Positions 8,071 through 17,597 of a stretch of DNA of 36,571 nucleotides are shown here, piece by piece. The notes below the pieces were generated by a model. The model ran no database searches, was not told the origin of the DNA, and was given only the letters and a program-made list of their open reading frames with translations. Each line of letters starts with the position of its first letter. The stretch's first letter is position 1. Source of the stretch: Verrucomicrobiota bacterium (GTDB lineage: Bacteria > Verrucomicrobiota > Verrucomicrobiia > Opitutales > Opitutaceae). Location: the NCBI GenBank assembly GCA_018239845.1, contig JAFEGO010000031.1:1-36571 (forward strand), in the 5' to 3' direction. Position numbers and translations under genes: made by a program.

Positions 8071-9365
8071 CAGGCGCGCTGGTCGATGGCGACGTAGTCG
8101 CGCTTGACCGGGCCGACGTAGATCTGGCGGGGGCGGTAGATGCGGCCCTTCGGATTGGCGGCGACCTCGCGCCAGTTGGCGATCCAGCCCGGCGTGCGGC
8201 CGATGGCGAAGATCACGGTGAACATGTTCACCGGGATGCCGAGGGCGCGCATGATGATGCCGGAGTAGAAATCGACATTCGGGTACAGCTTGCGGCTGAG
8301 GAAGTAGTCGTCCTTCAGCGCGGCCTGCTCGAGGTTCTTCGCGATGGCGAGGAGCGGGTCGTCGATGCCGAGCTTGGCGAGGACCTTTTCGCAGGCGTCA
8401 CCGATGATCTTGGCGCGCGGGTCGAAGTTGCGGTACACCGCGTGGCCGAAGCCCATGAGGCGGTTGCCCTTGCCGCCGGACTTGGCGGCGGCGATGAAGC
8501 GCGTGCCGTCGTCGCCCTCGTCGTGGATCGACTGGAGCATGTGCATGACCGCGGCGTTGGCGCCGCCGTGGAGCGGGCCGGAGAGCGCGGCGATGCCGGC
8601 GGAGAGGGACGTGAAGAGATTGGCGGCGCTGGAGCCGACCATGCGCACGGTGGACGTGCTGCAGTTCTGCTCGTGGTCGGCGTGGAGGAGAAGCAGGAGG
8701 TTGAGCGCGCGCGAGACCTCGGGGACCGCGACGTACTCCTGGTACGGCTCCGAGAACATCATGTGCAGGAAATTGTCGCAGAACGGCACGTCCTTCGGGT
8801 GCACGTACGGCAGGCCGTGCTGGTAGCGGTAGATCATCGCGCCGATGGTGCGGATCTTCGAAATGGCCATGGCGGCCGCGAGGTCGAAGTTCTGGAGGTC
8901 CTTCTCGAAGTTGTTCGTGGCGAGGTTCGAATAGTGCACCGCGAGCGAGCTCACGATGGAGGAGAGCATCGCCATCGGCGGCGCGTCCTTCGGGAAACCC
9001 TCGAAGATCTTCTGCATCTGCGTCTCGATCGACGCGTTCTTGCGGAGGAGCTGGCTGAAGGTCTTGCGCTGCTTCGCATTCGGCAGTTCGCCGTAGATGA
9101 TCAGGTAAGCCGTCTCCAAAAATTCACTATGCGCGGCGAGCTGCTCGATCGGGTAGCCGCGGTGGCGGAGGATGCCGTTGTCGCCGTCAAGGTAGGTAAT
9201 GGCGCTCTCGCAGGAGCCGGTGTTGCCGTAGCCCTGGTCAAAGCAGATGTGGCCCGTCTCCGTGCGCAGCTTGCGGACGTCGACGGCCTTCTCTCCCTCA
9301 CTGCCAACCATCGTGGGGAGCGTATATTCCTTACCGTCGATTTTGAGAATGGCTTCGTTGGACAT
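8070..9365 (-). CDS. gltA: Citrate synthase (hexameric type II-like)
   Basis: A 431-residue citrate synthase that condenses oxaloacetate and acetyl-CoA at the entry of the TCA cycle. Catalytic residues are visible as H266 (GPLHGGAN), H308 ([14 protein letters not shown]) and D365 ([10 protein letters not shown]), with [16 protein letters not shown] upstream. The N-terminal beta-rich domain ([13 protein letters not shown] ... [21 protein letters not shown]) is the kind found in Gram-negative hexameric enzymes such as E. coli GltA, which NADH inhibits. Regulation here is inferred only. The start [11 protein letters not shown] is preferred over an ATG 15 codons upstream, because it matches the family N-terminus. 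No clear Shine-Dalgarno is seen. Confidence 0.96.
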   Translation of the reverse strand: MSNEAILKIDGKEYTLPTMVGSEGEKAVDVRKLRTETGHICFDQGYGNTGSCESAITYLDGDNGILRHRGYPIEQLAAHSEFLETAYLIIYGELPNAKQRKTFSQLLRKNASIETQMQKIFEGFPKDAPPMAMLSSIVSSLAVHYSNLATNNFEKDLQNFDLAAAMAISKIRTIGAMIYRYQHGLPYVHPKDVPFCDNFLHMMFSEPYQEYVAVPEVSRALNLLLLLHADHEQNCSTSTVRMVGSSAANLFTSLSAGIAALSGPLHGGANAAVMHMLQSIHDEGDDGTRFIAAAKSGGKGNRLMGFGHAVYRNFDPRAKIIGDACEKVLAKLGIDDPLLAIAKNLEQAALKDDYFLSRKLYPNVDFYSGIIMRALGIPVNMFTVIFAIGRTPGWIANWREVAANPKGRIYRPRQIYVGPVKRDYVAIDQRA

Positions 9366-9437
9366 AGGGGGAATGAAGCGATTGCGCGGGGATTGCCAAG
9401 TGCGTTGCACCTGATCTTTCCGTCATGTGCCTTTAAT

Positions 9438-9452
9438 AAGCACAAAGTGTGC
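9438..9452 (-). terminator. Weak intrinsic terminator after hisH
   Basis: On the minus strand the stem GCACA/TGTGC with loop CTT is followed by TTATTAAA. It comes 16 nt after the hisH stop and about 75 nt before the gltA start, so it could separate the his genes from gltA. The stem is short, so confidence is low. The remaining gap presumably holds the gltA promoter, which I could not place convincingly. Confidence 0.35.
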
Positions 9453-9467
9453 GCTGTTGTAGCTCTG

Positions 9468-10103
9468 CTACGCGCCCGCTGCGGTTACGGCAAAGTTACG
9501 GTAGATCTGGAGGCCCTTGGCCTGGCTCTTCTCGGGGTGGAACTGCGTCGCGAAACAGCGCCCGCGCGCAATCGCCGCCGTGAACACCCCGCCGTAATCG
9601 CACTCGCCCAAAACCAGGGCCTTATCGGCCGGGACGCAGTGGAAACTGTGCACAAAATAGAAGGCCTCGCCCTCCGTCGCGAGCCCCGCGGCCAGCGGCG
9701 AATTGGGCTGCACGAAGCGCACGGCATTCCAGCCCATGTGCGGGATCTTGTACTCGGGCGGACGCTGGAATTTCACCACTTTGCCCGGGAAAATACCGAG
9801 GCCCGCAGTGCCGGCCGCGCCACCCTCCTCCGAGTGCTCAAAAAGCGCCTGCATCCCGAGGCAAACGCCGAGGAAAGGCTTGTCCGCGGCAATCCAGTTG
9901 CGCACCGCGGCATCGAGGCCGGTGGCGCGGAGCGAGCCGACGCAGTCGCGCAGGGCGCCGACGCCGGGGAGCACGAGGCCCTTGGCGCCGCTGGCAGCGA
10001 GCTCGGCGGGCGTGCGCACGACGGCGGGCTTGGCGCCCACGGCCTCGAGGGCCTTGGTGACGCTGCGGAGATTGCAGATTCCGTTGTCAATGACGGCGAT
10101 CAT
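9468..10103 (-). CDS. hisH: Imidazole glycerol phosphate synthase glutaminase subunit HisH
   Basis: A 211-residue class I glutamine amidotransferase that feeds ammonia to HisF in histidine synthesis. The triad is C81 (FLGVCLGMQ), H189 and E191 (ATQFHPEKSQ). The N-terminal IDNGICNLRSV and LPGVGALRDCV oxyanion and P-loop segments are standard. Its partner hisF and hisA are not in the window. It follows hisB by 46 bp as the last his gene. The TAG stop lies inside a small GTAGC/GCTAC palindrome (9459-9471). Confidence 0.96.
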   Translation of the reverse strand: MIAVIDNGICNLRSVTKALEAVGAKPAVVRTPAELAASGAKGLVLPGVGALRDCVGSLRATGLDAAVRNWIAADKPFLGVCLGMQALFEHSEEGGAAGTAGLGIFPGKVVKFQRPPEYKIPHMGWNAVRFVQPNSPLAAGLATEGEAFYFVHSFHCVPADKALVLGECDYGGVFTAAIARGRCFATQFHPEKSQAKGLQIYRNFAVTAAGA

Positions 10104-10149
10104 GGCGCGATGAGGCGGGGCGCACGGCGGCGGTCCCCTGCCCTCCTCC

Positions 10150-10755
10150 TCAGATCAAACCCTTGGTCGAGGGCAGCTGGCCGGCCGAGCGCGGGTCGAG
10201 CTGCGTGGCGGCGTCGAGCGCGCGGGCGAGGCCCTTGAAGATCGCCTCGGCGACGTGATGCGGCTCCTCGCCGTAGATCAGCTCGACGTGGAGATTGGCC
10301 CCGAGGGCGTTGCTGAAGGCGCGGCAAAATTCCTTCACGAGCACGATGTTGAAATCGCGCACGAACATGGTGGGCGGTTCGGCCTTGTACACGAGGTGCG
10401 GGCGGCCGCCGATGTCGACGACGACGCGGGCGAGCGACTCATCCATCGGGAGCAGGAAAAAGCCGTAGCGGCGCATGCCGAGCTTGTCGCCCAGCGCCTC
10501 GCGGAAAGCCTGGCCGAGCACCAAGCCGACGTCCTCGACGGTGTGGTGGTAATCGACGTCGGTGTCGCCCTTGGCGTTCACCGTGAGATCGAAGAGACCG
10601 TGCTTCGCAAAGAGCGTGAGCATGTGGTCGAAGAACGGCACGCCGGTGCTGATCTTCGCCACGCCGGTGCCGTCAACGGCGAGCGTGAGCGCGATGTCGG
10701 TCTCCGCGGTTTTGCGGGAGATCGTCGCTATGCGTTGGTTTTTGCCTGTAGCCAT
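10150..10755 (-). CDS. hisB: Imidazoleglycerol-phosphate dehydratase HisB
   Basis: A 201-residue monofunctional dehydratase that converts imidazoleglycerol phosphate to imidazoleacetol phosphate. It needs Mn. Metal-binding motifs are [23 protein letters not shown] and [18 protein letters not shown], repeated in the two pseudo-symmetric halves of the fold. There is no N-terminal phosphatase domain, unlike the E. coli bifunctional HisB. Its start overlaps the hisC end by 28 nt, which suggests tight coupling. No later plausible start exists before the conserved RKTAETDI segment. Confidence 0.96.
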   Translation of the reverse strand: MATGKNQRIATISRKTAETDIALTLAVDGTGVAKISTGVPFFDHMLTLFAKHGLFDLTVNAKGDTDVDYHHTVEDVGLVLGQAFREALGDKLGMRRYGFFLLPMDESLARVVVDIGGRPHLVYKAEPPTMFVRDFNIVLVKEFCRAFSNALGANLHVELIYGEEPHHVAEAIFKGLARALDAATQLDPRSAGQLPSTKGLI

Positions 10756-11855
10756 GCGTCGAGGGTGTCGTTGAGGACGCGCATCTCGGCGTCCGTGCCG
10801 ACGCTGATGCGGAGGAAGCTGGCGGTCAAGGCGTGGCTCGGGAAGTAGCGCACGAGGACCTTGTTGGCGTAGAGGAAGTCGTAGGCCGACTTGGCCACCG
10901 CCGGGCCGCTCTCGCCCCGGGCATTCTTCGGCTCGGTGAAGATGAAATTCGCCTGCGAGGGATAGGTAAACCAGCCGCGGGCGACATAGTTCGCCAGCGT
11001 GGCGTCGCGCGTGGCCTTGATGCGCTGGACGATGCCGGCGTAGTAGGCCGGGTCGCCGAGCGCGGCGACGGCCGCGGCCTGGGAGAGCCGGCTGACATTG
11101 TAGCTATCGCGCACGCGGTCGAGCAGGCCGACAATCTCGGGGTGCGCGAGCGCGTAGCCAACGCGGATGCCGGCGAGCGCATGCGCCTTGGAGAGCGTGC
11201 GAACGATGACGAGATTCGGGTACTTCGCGAAGAGCGGGATCGCGTTTTCCTCGGCGAAAGGCGCGTAGGCCTCGTCCACGACGAGCAGGCCCTTGTAGGT
11301 CGCGAGCACGCGCTCGAGGTGGGCGTTAGAGAAAGCGACGCCGGTCGGGGCGTTGGGCGACGTGATGAAAAACGCTCGTGCATCCGAAGATGCGATACGC
11401 TCAAACGGCAGCGTCATCGAGCGCTCGAATTCGATGACGGTCTTCTTGCCATCCTGGATCTCGATGAGAACGGGATAGAGCGAGTAGCTGGGAAAAGTGT
11501 AGCCAGCCGCGGCCTCGCTGGTGCAGAAGGCGCGGATGAGGAGGTTGAGGATGTCGTCGGAGCCGTTGCCGATGATGACGTTTTGCTCGCTGAGACCGTG
11601 GCCGTGCAGCTGCGCGACCGCGGCGCGGAGCGGGCCGCTTTTCGGATTCGGGTACAGGCGGAGCGAGGCACCGTCCTCCCCAATCTCGCGGCGAAGCGCT
11701 TCGGCCACGCGCGGGCTGGGCGCGTAGGGGCACTCGTTGGTATTGAGCTTCACCCAGCCCGGCTCCGTGGGCTGCAAGCCGGGGGTGTACGCATGCAGCT
11801 TCGCGACATGCGGCAGGGCGAGGGACGAGAGAGCGGTGCTGGGAGCGGTGGACAC
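10728..11855 (-). CDS. hisC: Histidinol-phosphate aminotransferase HisC
   Basis: A 375-residue class I/II PLP aminotransferase that turns imidazoleacetol phosphate into histidinol phosphate. The Schiff-base lysine is K223 in [16 protein letters not shown]. Other PLP contacts are NGSDDIL (about 97-103), SPNAPTG and VVDEAYAPF (D194, Y197). The family KLNTNECPY block is near residue 37. Its position between hisD and hisB supports the histidine role over a generic aminotransferase. A 121-bp gap with repeats separates it from hisD. Confidence 0.95.
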   Translation of the reverse strand: MSTAPSTALSSLALPHVAKLHAYTPGLQPTEPGWVKLNTNECPYAPSPRVAEALRREIGEDGASLRLYPNPKSGPLRAAVAQLHGHGLSEQNVIIGNGSDDILNLLIRAFCTSEAAAGYTFPSYSLYPVLIEIQDGKKTVIEFERSMTLPFERIASSDARAFFITSPNAPTGVAFSNAHLERVLATYKGLLVVDEAYAPFAEENAIPLFAKYPNLVIVRTLSKAHALAGIRVGYALAHPEIVGLLDRVRDSYNVSRLSQAAAVAALGDPAYYAGIVQRIKATRDATLANYVARGWFTYPSQANFIFTEPKNARGESGPAVAKSAYDFLYANKVLVRYFPSHALTASFLRISVGTDAEMRVLNDTLDAWLQAKTNA

Positions 11856-11867
11856 GGAAGGGAGAGA

Positions 11868-11890
11868 GTAGCGCAGGCGTCCCCGCCTGC
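11868..11890 (+). repeat. GTAG-type REP palindrome
   Basis: GTAG at 11868-11871 is followed by a 7-bp stem, GCAGGCG/CGCCTGC, with loop TCCC. It lies in the hisD-hisC gap just upstream of hisC and next to a further pair of inverted elements. Confidence 0.6.
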
Positions 11891-11902
11891 AAGTAACGAT
11901 GC

Positions 11903-11967
11903 GTAGTGGCTGCGGCGTCCTCGCCGCAGATCCTCAAACCCTGCGGCGAGGACGCAGCAGCCACTAC
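11903..11967. repeat. Inverted pair of GTAG-type REP elements between hisD and hisC
   Basis: Two 27-nt copies face each other, at 11903-11929 (plus) and 11941-11967 (minus), with an 11-nt spacer. Each begins GTAGTGGCTGC and contains a TGCGGCG/CGCCGCA-type hairpin. The two differ at one position (G versus T in the stem). The paired inverted layout resembles BIMEs. In the mRNA the pair would fold into a long stem between hisD and hisC, and could affect processing or relative expression. Confidence 0.75.
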
Positions 11968-11976
11968 CAAACCGAC

Positions 11977-13269
11977 TCAGCGCGCGCGGATGCTCACGGA
12001 GCGGCCGTGGGCGTCGAGCTTCTCCATCGCGGCGAAGGCGGCGACGATGGGGTCGCCCTTCTTCACGCTGGTGCGGTCGTAGCGCACGATGCTCGTGCGG
12101 CGCTGGAAATCGGCGACGCGGAGCCCGCTGAAGAAACGGCCGGCGCGGCCCGTCGGCAGCACGTGGCTCGGTCCGGCGGTGAAGTCACCGAGGGCGGTCG
12201 GCGTGTAGTTGCCGACCATGATCGCGCCAGCGGTGGTGATGGCCTTGGTCAGCTTGGTCGCGGCACTGTCGCTCACGAGCAGCTCCAGGTGCTCGGGCGC
12301 GACGTAATTGGCGATCTCGGCGGCCTGCGTGAGGTTGGCCTCGATGGCGAGGAACCCCTCCTGCAGCACGCGGCTGGTCTTTTCCGAGCGCGTGAGATTG
12401 GGCAGCTGCGCCTCCACCTCGGCGGCGATGGCGGCGAGGATCTTGGCGGAGGTGGCGACGAGGTAAATTTTCTCGCGGCCGGAACCGTGCTCGGCCTGGG
12501 CGAGCAAATCAGCGGCGGCGAAATCCGCGCGGGCCGTGTCGTCGGCGATGATCATCACCTCGCTCGGACCGGGCAGCGAATCGACGCCAACGGTGCCGAA
12601 GACCTGGCGCTTGGCCTCGCAGACGTAGGCGTTGCCGGGACCGTAAACCTTGTCCACCGCGCGGATTGTCGCGGTGCCGTAGGCCATCGCACCGATCGCC
12701 TGCACGCCGCCGATACGGTAAACCTCATCGACGCCGAGCAGGTGCAGCGCGGCGAGAAGGCCGTCGGCGATCTTGCCGGACGCGTCGGAGGGCGTGAAAA
12801 CAGCGACCTCGGGGCAGCCCGCGATCTTCGCCAGCGTGACCGTCATCAGTACGGTCGAGACCAACGGCACCTGGCCGCCGGGCACATACAGGCCGACGCG
12901 GCGGATCGGGTCGAATTTTTCGCCGACGGTCGCGCCGTGGGGATTCTTCGCCGACCAGTCGGCGGGGAGGCCACGCTTGTTGAAAGCCACGATGGCATCG
13001 CGCGCGGCGGCGAGGGCCTTGCGCTCGGCGGCGGGCAGGCGCTTCACCGCGGCGGTGAACTCGGCGGGCCGCACGCGGAAATCGCGGGCGCGCAGCTTGG
13101 CGCCGTCGAACTTGGCCGCGTAATAGGTGACAGCCTCGTCCCCCCGGGTGCGCACATCGGCCAGGATGGCGGCGACGGAATCGGCGATCTCACGCGGGAC
13201 CACGGCGCCGCGGCAAAAGGCGGCCAGGTCGTCCGTGAAGGACTTGTCGGTGAATTTTAGCGAGCGCAA
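11977..13269 (-). CDS. hisD: Histidinol dehydrogenase HisD
   Basis: A 430-residue zinc-dependent NAD enzyme that oxidises L-histidinol to histidine in two steps. Motifs include GLYVPGGQVPLVSTVLM, IGGVQAIGAMAYGTATI, VYGPGNAYVCEAKR, LPGPSEVMIIADD, DLLAQAEHGSGRE (Gln/His zinc-site segment), YVAPEHLELL, ALGDFTAGPSHVLPTGR and the C-terminal DAHGRSVSIR. Length is normal. It is the first his gene in the cluster and follows a secreted LolA-like gene by 18 bp, so the two may share a transcript. Confidence 0.97.
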   Translation of the reverse strand: MRSLKFTDKSFTDDLAAFCRGAVVPREIADSVAAILADVRTRGDEAVTYYAAKFDGAKLRARDFRVRPAEFTAAVKRLPAAERKALAAARDAIVAFNKRGLPADWSAKNPHGATVGEKFDPIRRVGLYVPGGQVPLVSTVLMTVTLAKIAGCPEVAVFTPSDASGKIADGLLAALHLLGVDEVYRIGGVQAIGAMAYGTATIRAVDKVYGPGNAYVCEAKRQVFGTVGVDSLPGPSEVMIIADDTARADFAAADLLAQAEHGSGREKIYLVATSAKILAAIAAEVEAQLPNLTRSEKTSRVLQEGFLAIEANLTQAAEIANYVAPEHLELLVSDSAATKLTKAITTAGAIMVGNYTPTALGDFTAGPSHVLPTGRAGRFFSGLRVADFQRRTSIVRYDRTSVKKGDPIVAAFAAMEKLDAHGRSVSIRAR

Positions 13270-13277
13270 GGGACGGC

Positions 13278-13288
13278 GGAAACCGGAT
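13278..13288 (+). repeat. Dispersed word GGAAACCGGAT at a gene end
   Basis: This 11-mer lies in the 18-bp gap between the LolA-like gene and hisD. Its last base is the final base of the LolA-like stop codon. The same word occurs at the end of rpsC (28555-28565) and inside the rpoA-rplQ gap (17535-17545). Confidence 0.5.
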
Positions 13289-14040
13289 CACTCAGGCCCG
13301 AACATCGGCAGGGCAAATACGCTGCCGGGGATCTTCTCATTCACGACGACCTTGTTGAAGGTGACCTTGAATTTCTGGCTGACCCCGCCGGGGATCCGGC
13401 TGTCGGAGGTGATGGATTTCGGAAAACGGATGCCGTTGGCGATAATCTCGCCCTCCTCGCGGATGGTGCCGCCGGACTCGGTCTCCGTGAGCACGAGACG
13501 GCCGGTGGACTTGTCGAAGTAGCGGGTGAAGATGATGTCCTTGGCGTGGACGAAGGCAACCTTGCGGCAGGCGATGCCATCGATGGTGGCGTCGCCTTGG
13601 TCGATCACTTCCCCACCCTCCCGCTCAAGGCCGCGGTAGAACGCCAGACTCTGCCAGGCATTGGCCCGGAGCCGGCGGACCTGGGCGGGCCCGAGCAGGG
13701 ACATGCGCTTTTTGGACGCGTCTTTGCCATCCACCGCGCGCTGCCAGCCGTCAAAGCCGTCGAGCGCGGTCGTCTCCGTGCCCTCGGCCGAGCTGGACTC
13801 GATGCGCTGCTGGTAAGGCGCCTGGAACGTGATCTCCAGCTTGGCATCGCCCTTCCCCACGGGATCGATCGGCGTGAGGGTGCCGTAAAAATGGAGGGAC
13901 GTCACGGCGTTGAGCGCGGCCTCCGTGCCGAGATAGGCGCGGGCCTTGGCGATGATCGGCAGCTCGGCCCGGGCGGACACGGCGAGGACGTACAGGACGA
14001 GGGCCGCGGGAACGAACAAGCGAAGGAGAGACTTGGTCAT
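13288..14040 (-). CDS. Secreted LolA/LppX-like protein of unknown function
   Basis: A 250-residue protein with a clear signal peptide (MTKSLLRLFVPAALVLYVLAVSARA, given here only as residues 1-25, cleaved near SARA). The mature part is beta-rich, with segments such as TSLHFYGTLT, LEITFQAPYQQRIE, GFDGWQRAVDG, VAFVHAKDIIFTRYFDKSTGRLV and GIRFPKSITSDSR. This resembles the open beta-barrel of LolA and related periplasmic lipid carriers. No lipobox Cys is seen. The resemblance is by pattern, so a role in lipid or lipoprotein transport is only possible. It sits between guaA (52 bp) and hisD (18 bp). Confidence 0.7.
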   Translation of the reverse strand: MTKSLLRLFVPAALVLYVLAVSARAELPIIAKARAYLGTEAALNAVTSLHFYGTLTPIDPVGKGDAKLEITFQAPYQQRIESSSAEGTETTALDGFDGWQRAVDGKDASKKRMSLLGPAQVRRLRANAWQSLAFYRGLEREGGEVIDQGDATIDGIACRKVAFVHAKDIIFTRYFDKSTGRLVLTETESGGTIREEGEIIANGIRFPKSITSDSRIPGGVSQKFKVTFNKVVVNEKIPGSVFALPMFGPE

Positions 14041-14092
14041 GATGCTCGGAGGTTGAGGAAGATTTGACCCGGAGAAAAGCCAACGTTCCGGC

Positions 14093-15631
<1,539 letters not shown>

Positions 15632-15726
15632 GTGGCTTCTTGGTAAAGGAAAAGAAGAACGTAAATCGGCAAGCGACCGCAAGAGAGATTACGGCCCGAA
15701 ACGGAAAAGTCGCAGGGCCGAAATCC

Positions 15727-15748
15727 ACTCGCGGACGCTCGCGGCTAC
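15727..15748 (-). repeat. GTAG-type REP-like element overlapping the vapC stop
   Basis: On the minus strand this reads GTAG then CCGCGAGCGTCCGCGAG, a short imperfect hairpin (CGCG arms). The TAG stop codon of vapC is the TAG of this GTAG. It lies in the vapC-guaA gap. Confidence 0.45.
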
Positions 15749-16134
15749 AGGTGGCTGAGCACGCGCAGGCCGGGAATTTTTTGAAAATGCGTGTCGGCCG
15801 TGAGCACGGCGGCGTCGATCTGCAAGGCGCAGGCGGCGATCAACAAGTCAGGTGCGGGCAATAGTTCTCCACGCCGGTCCAATGTCCATGCGAGTCTTTC
15901 AGCCCGCTCCCAAATGGAAGCGCTGGTAGGAACACAGGGCATAATGGCGAACCGCTCGCGGAAGCGTTGTACGACGTTGGGATAGGCGCGACCGCGACAC
16001 ACCTCGAGCACGACCATGCCGCAGACAAAGAACTCCCAGTCGTCGGAATGCGCGCCCAACTCGGCAAAAGGATCAAGTCCGGCGCGCGAAGCGTTGATGT
16101 AATAATTACTGTCCGGCAGGATGCGATTTGCCAT
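15745..16134 (-). CDS. vapC: VapC-family PIN-domain ribonuclease toxin
   Basis: A 129-residue PIN-domain protein, the toxin of a type II toxin-antitoxin pair. Members cut tRNA or rRNA. The acidic Mg-binding residues are D8 (ILPDSNYYIN), E44 (VVLEVCRG), D96 (PAPDLLIAA) and D114 (LTADTHF), so the active site looks intact. The start overlaps the 3' end of the antitoxin gene by 29 nt. The reading frame ends inside a REP-like element. Base composition is somewhat more AT-rich than its neighbours, consistent with acquisition. Its cellular target is unknown. Confidence 0.92.
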   Translation of the reverse strand: MANRILPDSNYYINASRAGLDPFAELGAHSDDWEFFVCGMVVLEVCRGRAYPNVVQRFRERFAIMPCVPTSASIWERAERLAWTLDRRGELLPAPDLLIAACALQIDAAVLTADTHFQKIPGLRVLSHL

Positions 16135-16405
16135 GAGTTCCGTAGGGCGCTTGCTCTTCAGCCACCATCAAATCCTTGGGCAGTGGTAACCCGTGACTGT
16201 CGAGTAAGTCGATCGCCGACGGGGCGAACGCAGCGCGAAGCTCATCCGGAGTAAGGCCCAATCCAGCGGAGAACAGCTCCTTCATCTTGTGCCGACGTGC
16301 CATGTCGTTTAGCGCGATTTTGACCGCAGCCGTCTTGGTCTTGGCCCCGGTGATCTTCATCACGCGGGCAAGGACATCCTCGTCGATGTGCATGGTCATT
16401 TTCAT
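16106..16405 (-). CDS. vapB: VapB-family antitoxin
   Basis: A 99-residue antitoxin of the VapB type. The N-terminal part MKMTMHIDEDVLARVMKITG followed by AKTKTAAVKIALNDMARR is the short strand plus two helices of a DNA-binding ribbon-helix-helix-like domain. The C-terminal part (LGLTPDELRAAF onward) should wrap the toxin. It is upstream of vapC with a 29-nt overlap. The only nearby regulatory sequence is a perfect palindrome just before the start codon, consistent with autoregulation by the VapBC complex. Confidence 0.88.
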   Translation of the reverse strand: MKMTMHIDEDVLARVMKITGAKTKTAAVKIALNDMARRHKMKELFSAGLGLTPDELRAAFAPSAIDLLDSHGLPLPKDLMVAEEQAPYGTHGKSHPAGQ

Positions 16406-16414
16406 GATTTGACC

Positions 16415-16471
16415 AAAGTATGGCTACCAAGCCATACTTTCAACCACGAAGTATGGCTAGCGAGCCAACTA
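16415..16471. promoter_or_regulatory. Tandem palindromic operator of vapBC
   Basis: The first site, 16415-16440, has perfect 11-bp arms AAAGTATGGCT and AGCCATACTTT around ACCA, and lies 10 nt upstream of the vapB ATG. A second, imperfect copy at 16449-16471 has AAGTATGGCT, AGCG, then AGCCA. The centres are about 33 bp apart, close to three helical turns, so two bound complexes would sit on the same face. Autoregulation through such sites is typical for VapBC; binding here is inferred. Confidence 0.75.
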
Positions 16472-16503
16472 GCTTTTAATAAGCAATTTCTGAGGTTACA
16501 AAG

Positions 16504-16523
16504 GCCGGCAGGATACCGGCTAC
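16504..16523 (-). repeat. GTAG-type REP-like hairpin
   Basis: On the minus strand this reads GTAGCCGG, TATCCT, GCCGGC, a 5-bp GCCGG/CCGGC stem with a GTAG foot. It sits between the stop of the small zinc-ribbon protein gene and the vapBC operator, so it may also limit readthrough into vapBC. Confidence 0.5.
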
Positions 16524-16751
16524 TCAGAACTTCAGCCGGGTATTTTCGTGCCGGCAACGGGGGCAGGTGCTCAGTTCGGTGCCGGCGGGGGCCGTATAAA
16601 GGTGGTCGCAGCGGATGCAGTGGAACGTGGTCTTGCGCCGCTCCAACTCGAAGCGCTGGTGGTCGCGGCGGTCGTAGTAGAACCACAGCCCGAGGAACAC
16701 TGCGGCGACAATCAGGCAGTAAATGAGGGCGGCGGTGGGAAGGGTGAACAT
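16524..16751 (-). CDS. Small membrane protein with a zinc-ribbon tail
   Basis: A 75-residue protein with one N-terminal transmembrane helix (about 7-27, ALIYCLIVAAVFLGLWFYY). A basic stretch (DRRDHQRFELERRK) follows, then a zinc-ribbon-like pair of C-x2-C knuckles at C45/C48 (HCIRC) and C63/C66 (CPRC). The layout suggests a membrane-tethered metal-binding or nucleic-acid-binding domain on the cytoplasmic side. I do not recognise a named family. It is the first gene past the terminator of the ribosomal cluster. Confidence 0.75.
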   Translation of the reverse strand: MFTLPTAALIYCLIVAAVFLGLWFYYDRRDHQRFELERRKTTFHCIRCDHLYTAPAGTELSTCPRCRHENTRLKF

Positions 16752-16850
16752 GGCGTGGTTCCGAGACTGGACAGGACAATGGGAGCAGAGGTCCCCTGCC
16801 CTGCAACCAAAAGCGGTCGCGCCGGAACCAACCGGAGCGATCCGGGCACA

Positions 16851-16883
16851 AAAAAGCGCGCCGAAGTTTCCTTCGGCGCGCTT
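16851..16883 (-). terminator. Intrinsic terminator of the alpha operon / ribosomal cluster
   Basis: On the minus strand a perfect 13-bp stem (AAGCGCGCCGAAG / CTTCGGCGCGCTT) with a GAAA tetraloop is followed by a T-rich run (TTTTTTGTG, counting the two T of the arm). It lies about 50 nt after the rplQ stop. This is the clearest rho-independent terminator in the window and marks the end of the 19-kb ribosomal gene run. Confidence 0.88.
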
Positions 16884-16903
16884 GAATGGACTGGCGGGTG
16901 AGC

Positions 16904-16928
16904 GGACGCCTCGGAGAGGCGTCCCTAC
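16904..16928 (-). repeat. GTAG-type REP palindrome after rplQ
   Basis: On the minus strand: GTAG, then a 9-bp stem GGACGCCTC / GAGGCGTCC with loop TCC. It lies directly after the rplQ stop and before the intrinsic terminator. Confidence 0.65.
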
Positions 16929-16932
16929 CGGC

Positions 16933-17442
16933 TTAGCTGGCGGACTCGGCCTTGGGGGCCTCGGCGGCGGGGGCGGCCTCGGTCGCGGCGGGAGCGGCGG
17001 CCTTGGTCTTCTTGCTGCCCTTGGCCTTCTTACCCTTGGACTTCTTGTAGCCCGGGTCGTCGGCCTTCACGAACTCGATGAGGGCCATCTCGGCCGCATC
17101 GCCCTGGCGCTGGGCGCCGAGCTTGTAGATGCGGGTGTAGCCGCCGGCACGGTTGGCGAACTCCTTGTAGGTCTCGTTGAAGAGCTTGGTGACGGCCGTC
17201 TCGTCGCGCACGTCGCTCAGGGCGAGACGGCGGAGATGGATGGCGTCCTTGCGCTCGGTCTTCGCCGCGGCCTGCTTGGCCTTGGTGATGATCTTCTCCA
17301 CGAAGGGACGGAGCGCCTTGGCCTTGGCCAAAGTGGTCGTGATGCGGCCGTGCGTGATGAGCGCGGCGCTGAGGTTGGCCATGACGGCCCGGCGGTGCTC
17401 GACGGTGAGGCCGAGGGAGGCGTGGTGTTTGTTGTGACGCAT
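16933..17442 (-). CDS. rplQ: 50S ribosomal protein L17
   Basis: A 169-residue L17. The core (about 1-125) has MRHNKHHASLGLTVEHRRAV, THGRITTTLAKAK and GGYTRIYKLGAQRQGDAAEMA. Typical L17 is about 120 residues. Here a tail of roughly 45 residues, first Lys-rich (YKKSKGKKAKGSKKTK) then Ala/Pro/Glu-rich, has been added. The tail composition resembles the N-terminal extension of S11 in the same cluster. It is the last gene of the alpha operon, 155 bp after rpoA, with a terminator downstream. Confidence 0.96.
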   Translation of the reverse strand: MRHNKHHASLGLTVEHRRAVMANLSAALITHGRITTTLAKAKALRPFVEKIITKAKQAAAKTERKDAIHLRRLALSDVRDETAVTKLFNETYKEFANRAGGYTRIYKLGAQRQGDAAEMALIEFVKADDPGYKKSKGKKAKGSKKTKAAAPAATEAAPAAEAPKAESAS

Positions 17443-17535
17443 TGTGTTTTGGTTTTAGGCGGTCCCCGATCGGCAATCCGGTCGCAGCGTTGAGCGGCAG
17501 CGGACGGCGCGAGGACCGAAAGATTTTGGATTTCG

Positions 17536-17580
17536 GAAACCGGATACCGGATGGTTTCTGGCCATCCGGTTTCCGGTATC
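17536..17580. repeat. Long imperfect hairpin between rpoA and rplQ
   Basis: Inner arms CCGGATGG/CCATCCGG form 8 bp around a 7-nt loop. The stem continues outward with about nine more pairs and two mismatches, giving roughly 17 of 19 paired positions. It is built from the word GGAAACCGGAT and its variants, and is followed by a further GGTATCCGG copy. It occupies most of an unusually long (155 bp) gap within the operon, so it may affect relative rplQ expression or mRNA processing. Confidence 0.65.
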
Positions 17581-17597
17581 GAGGTATCCGGTTTGGC

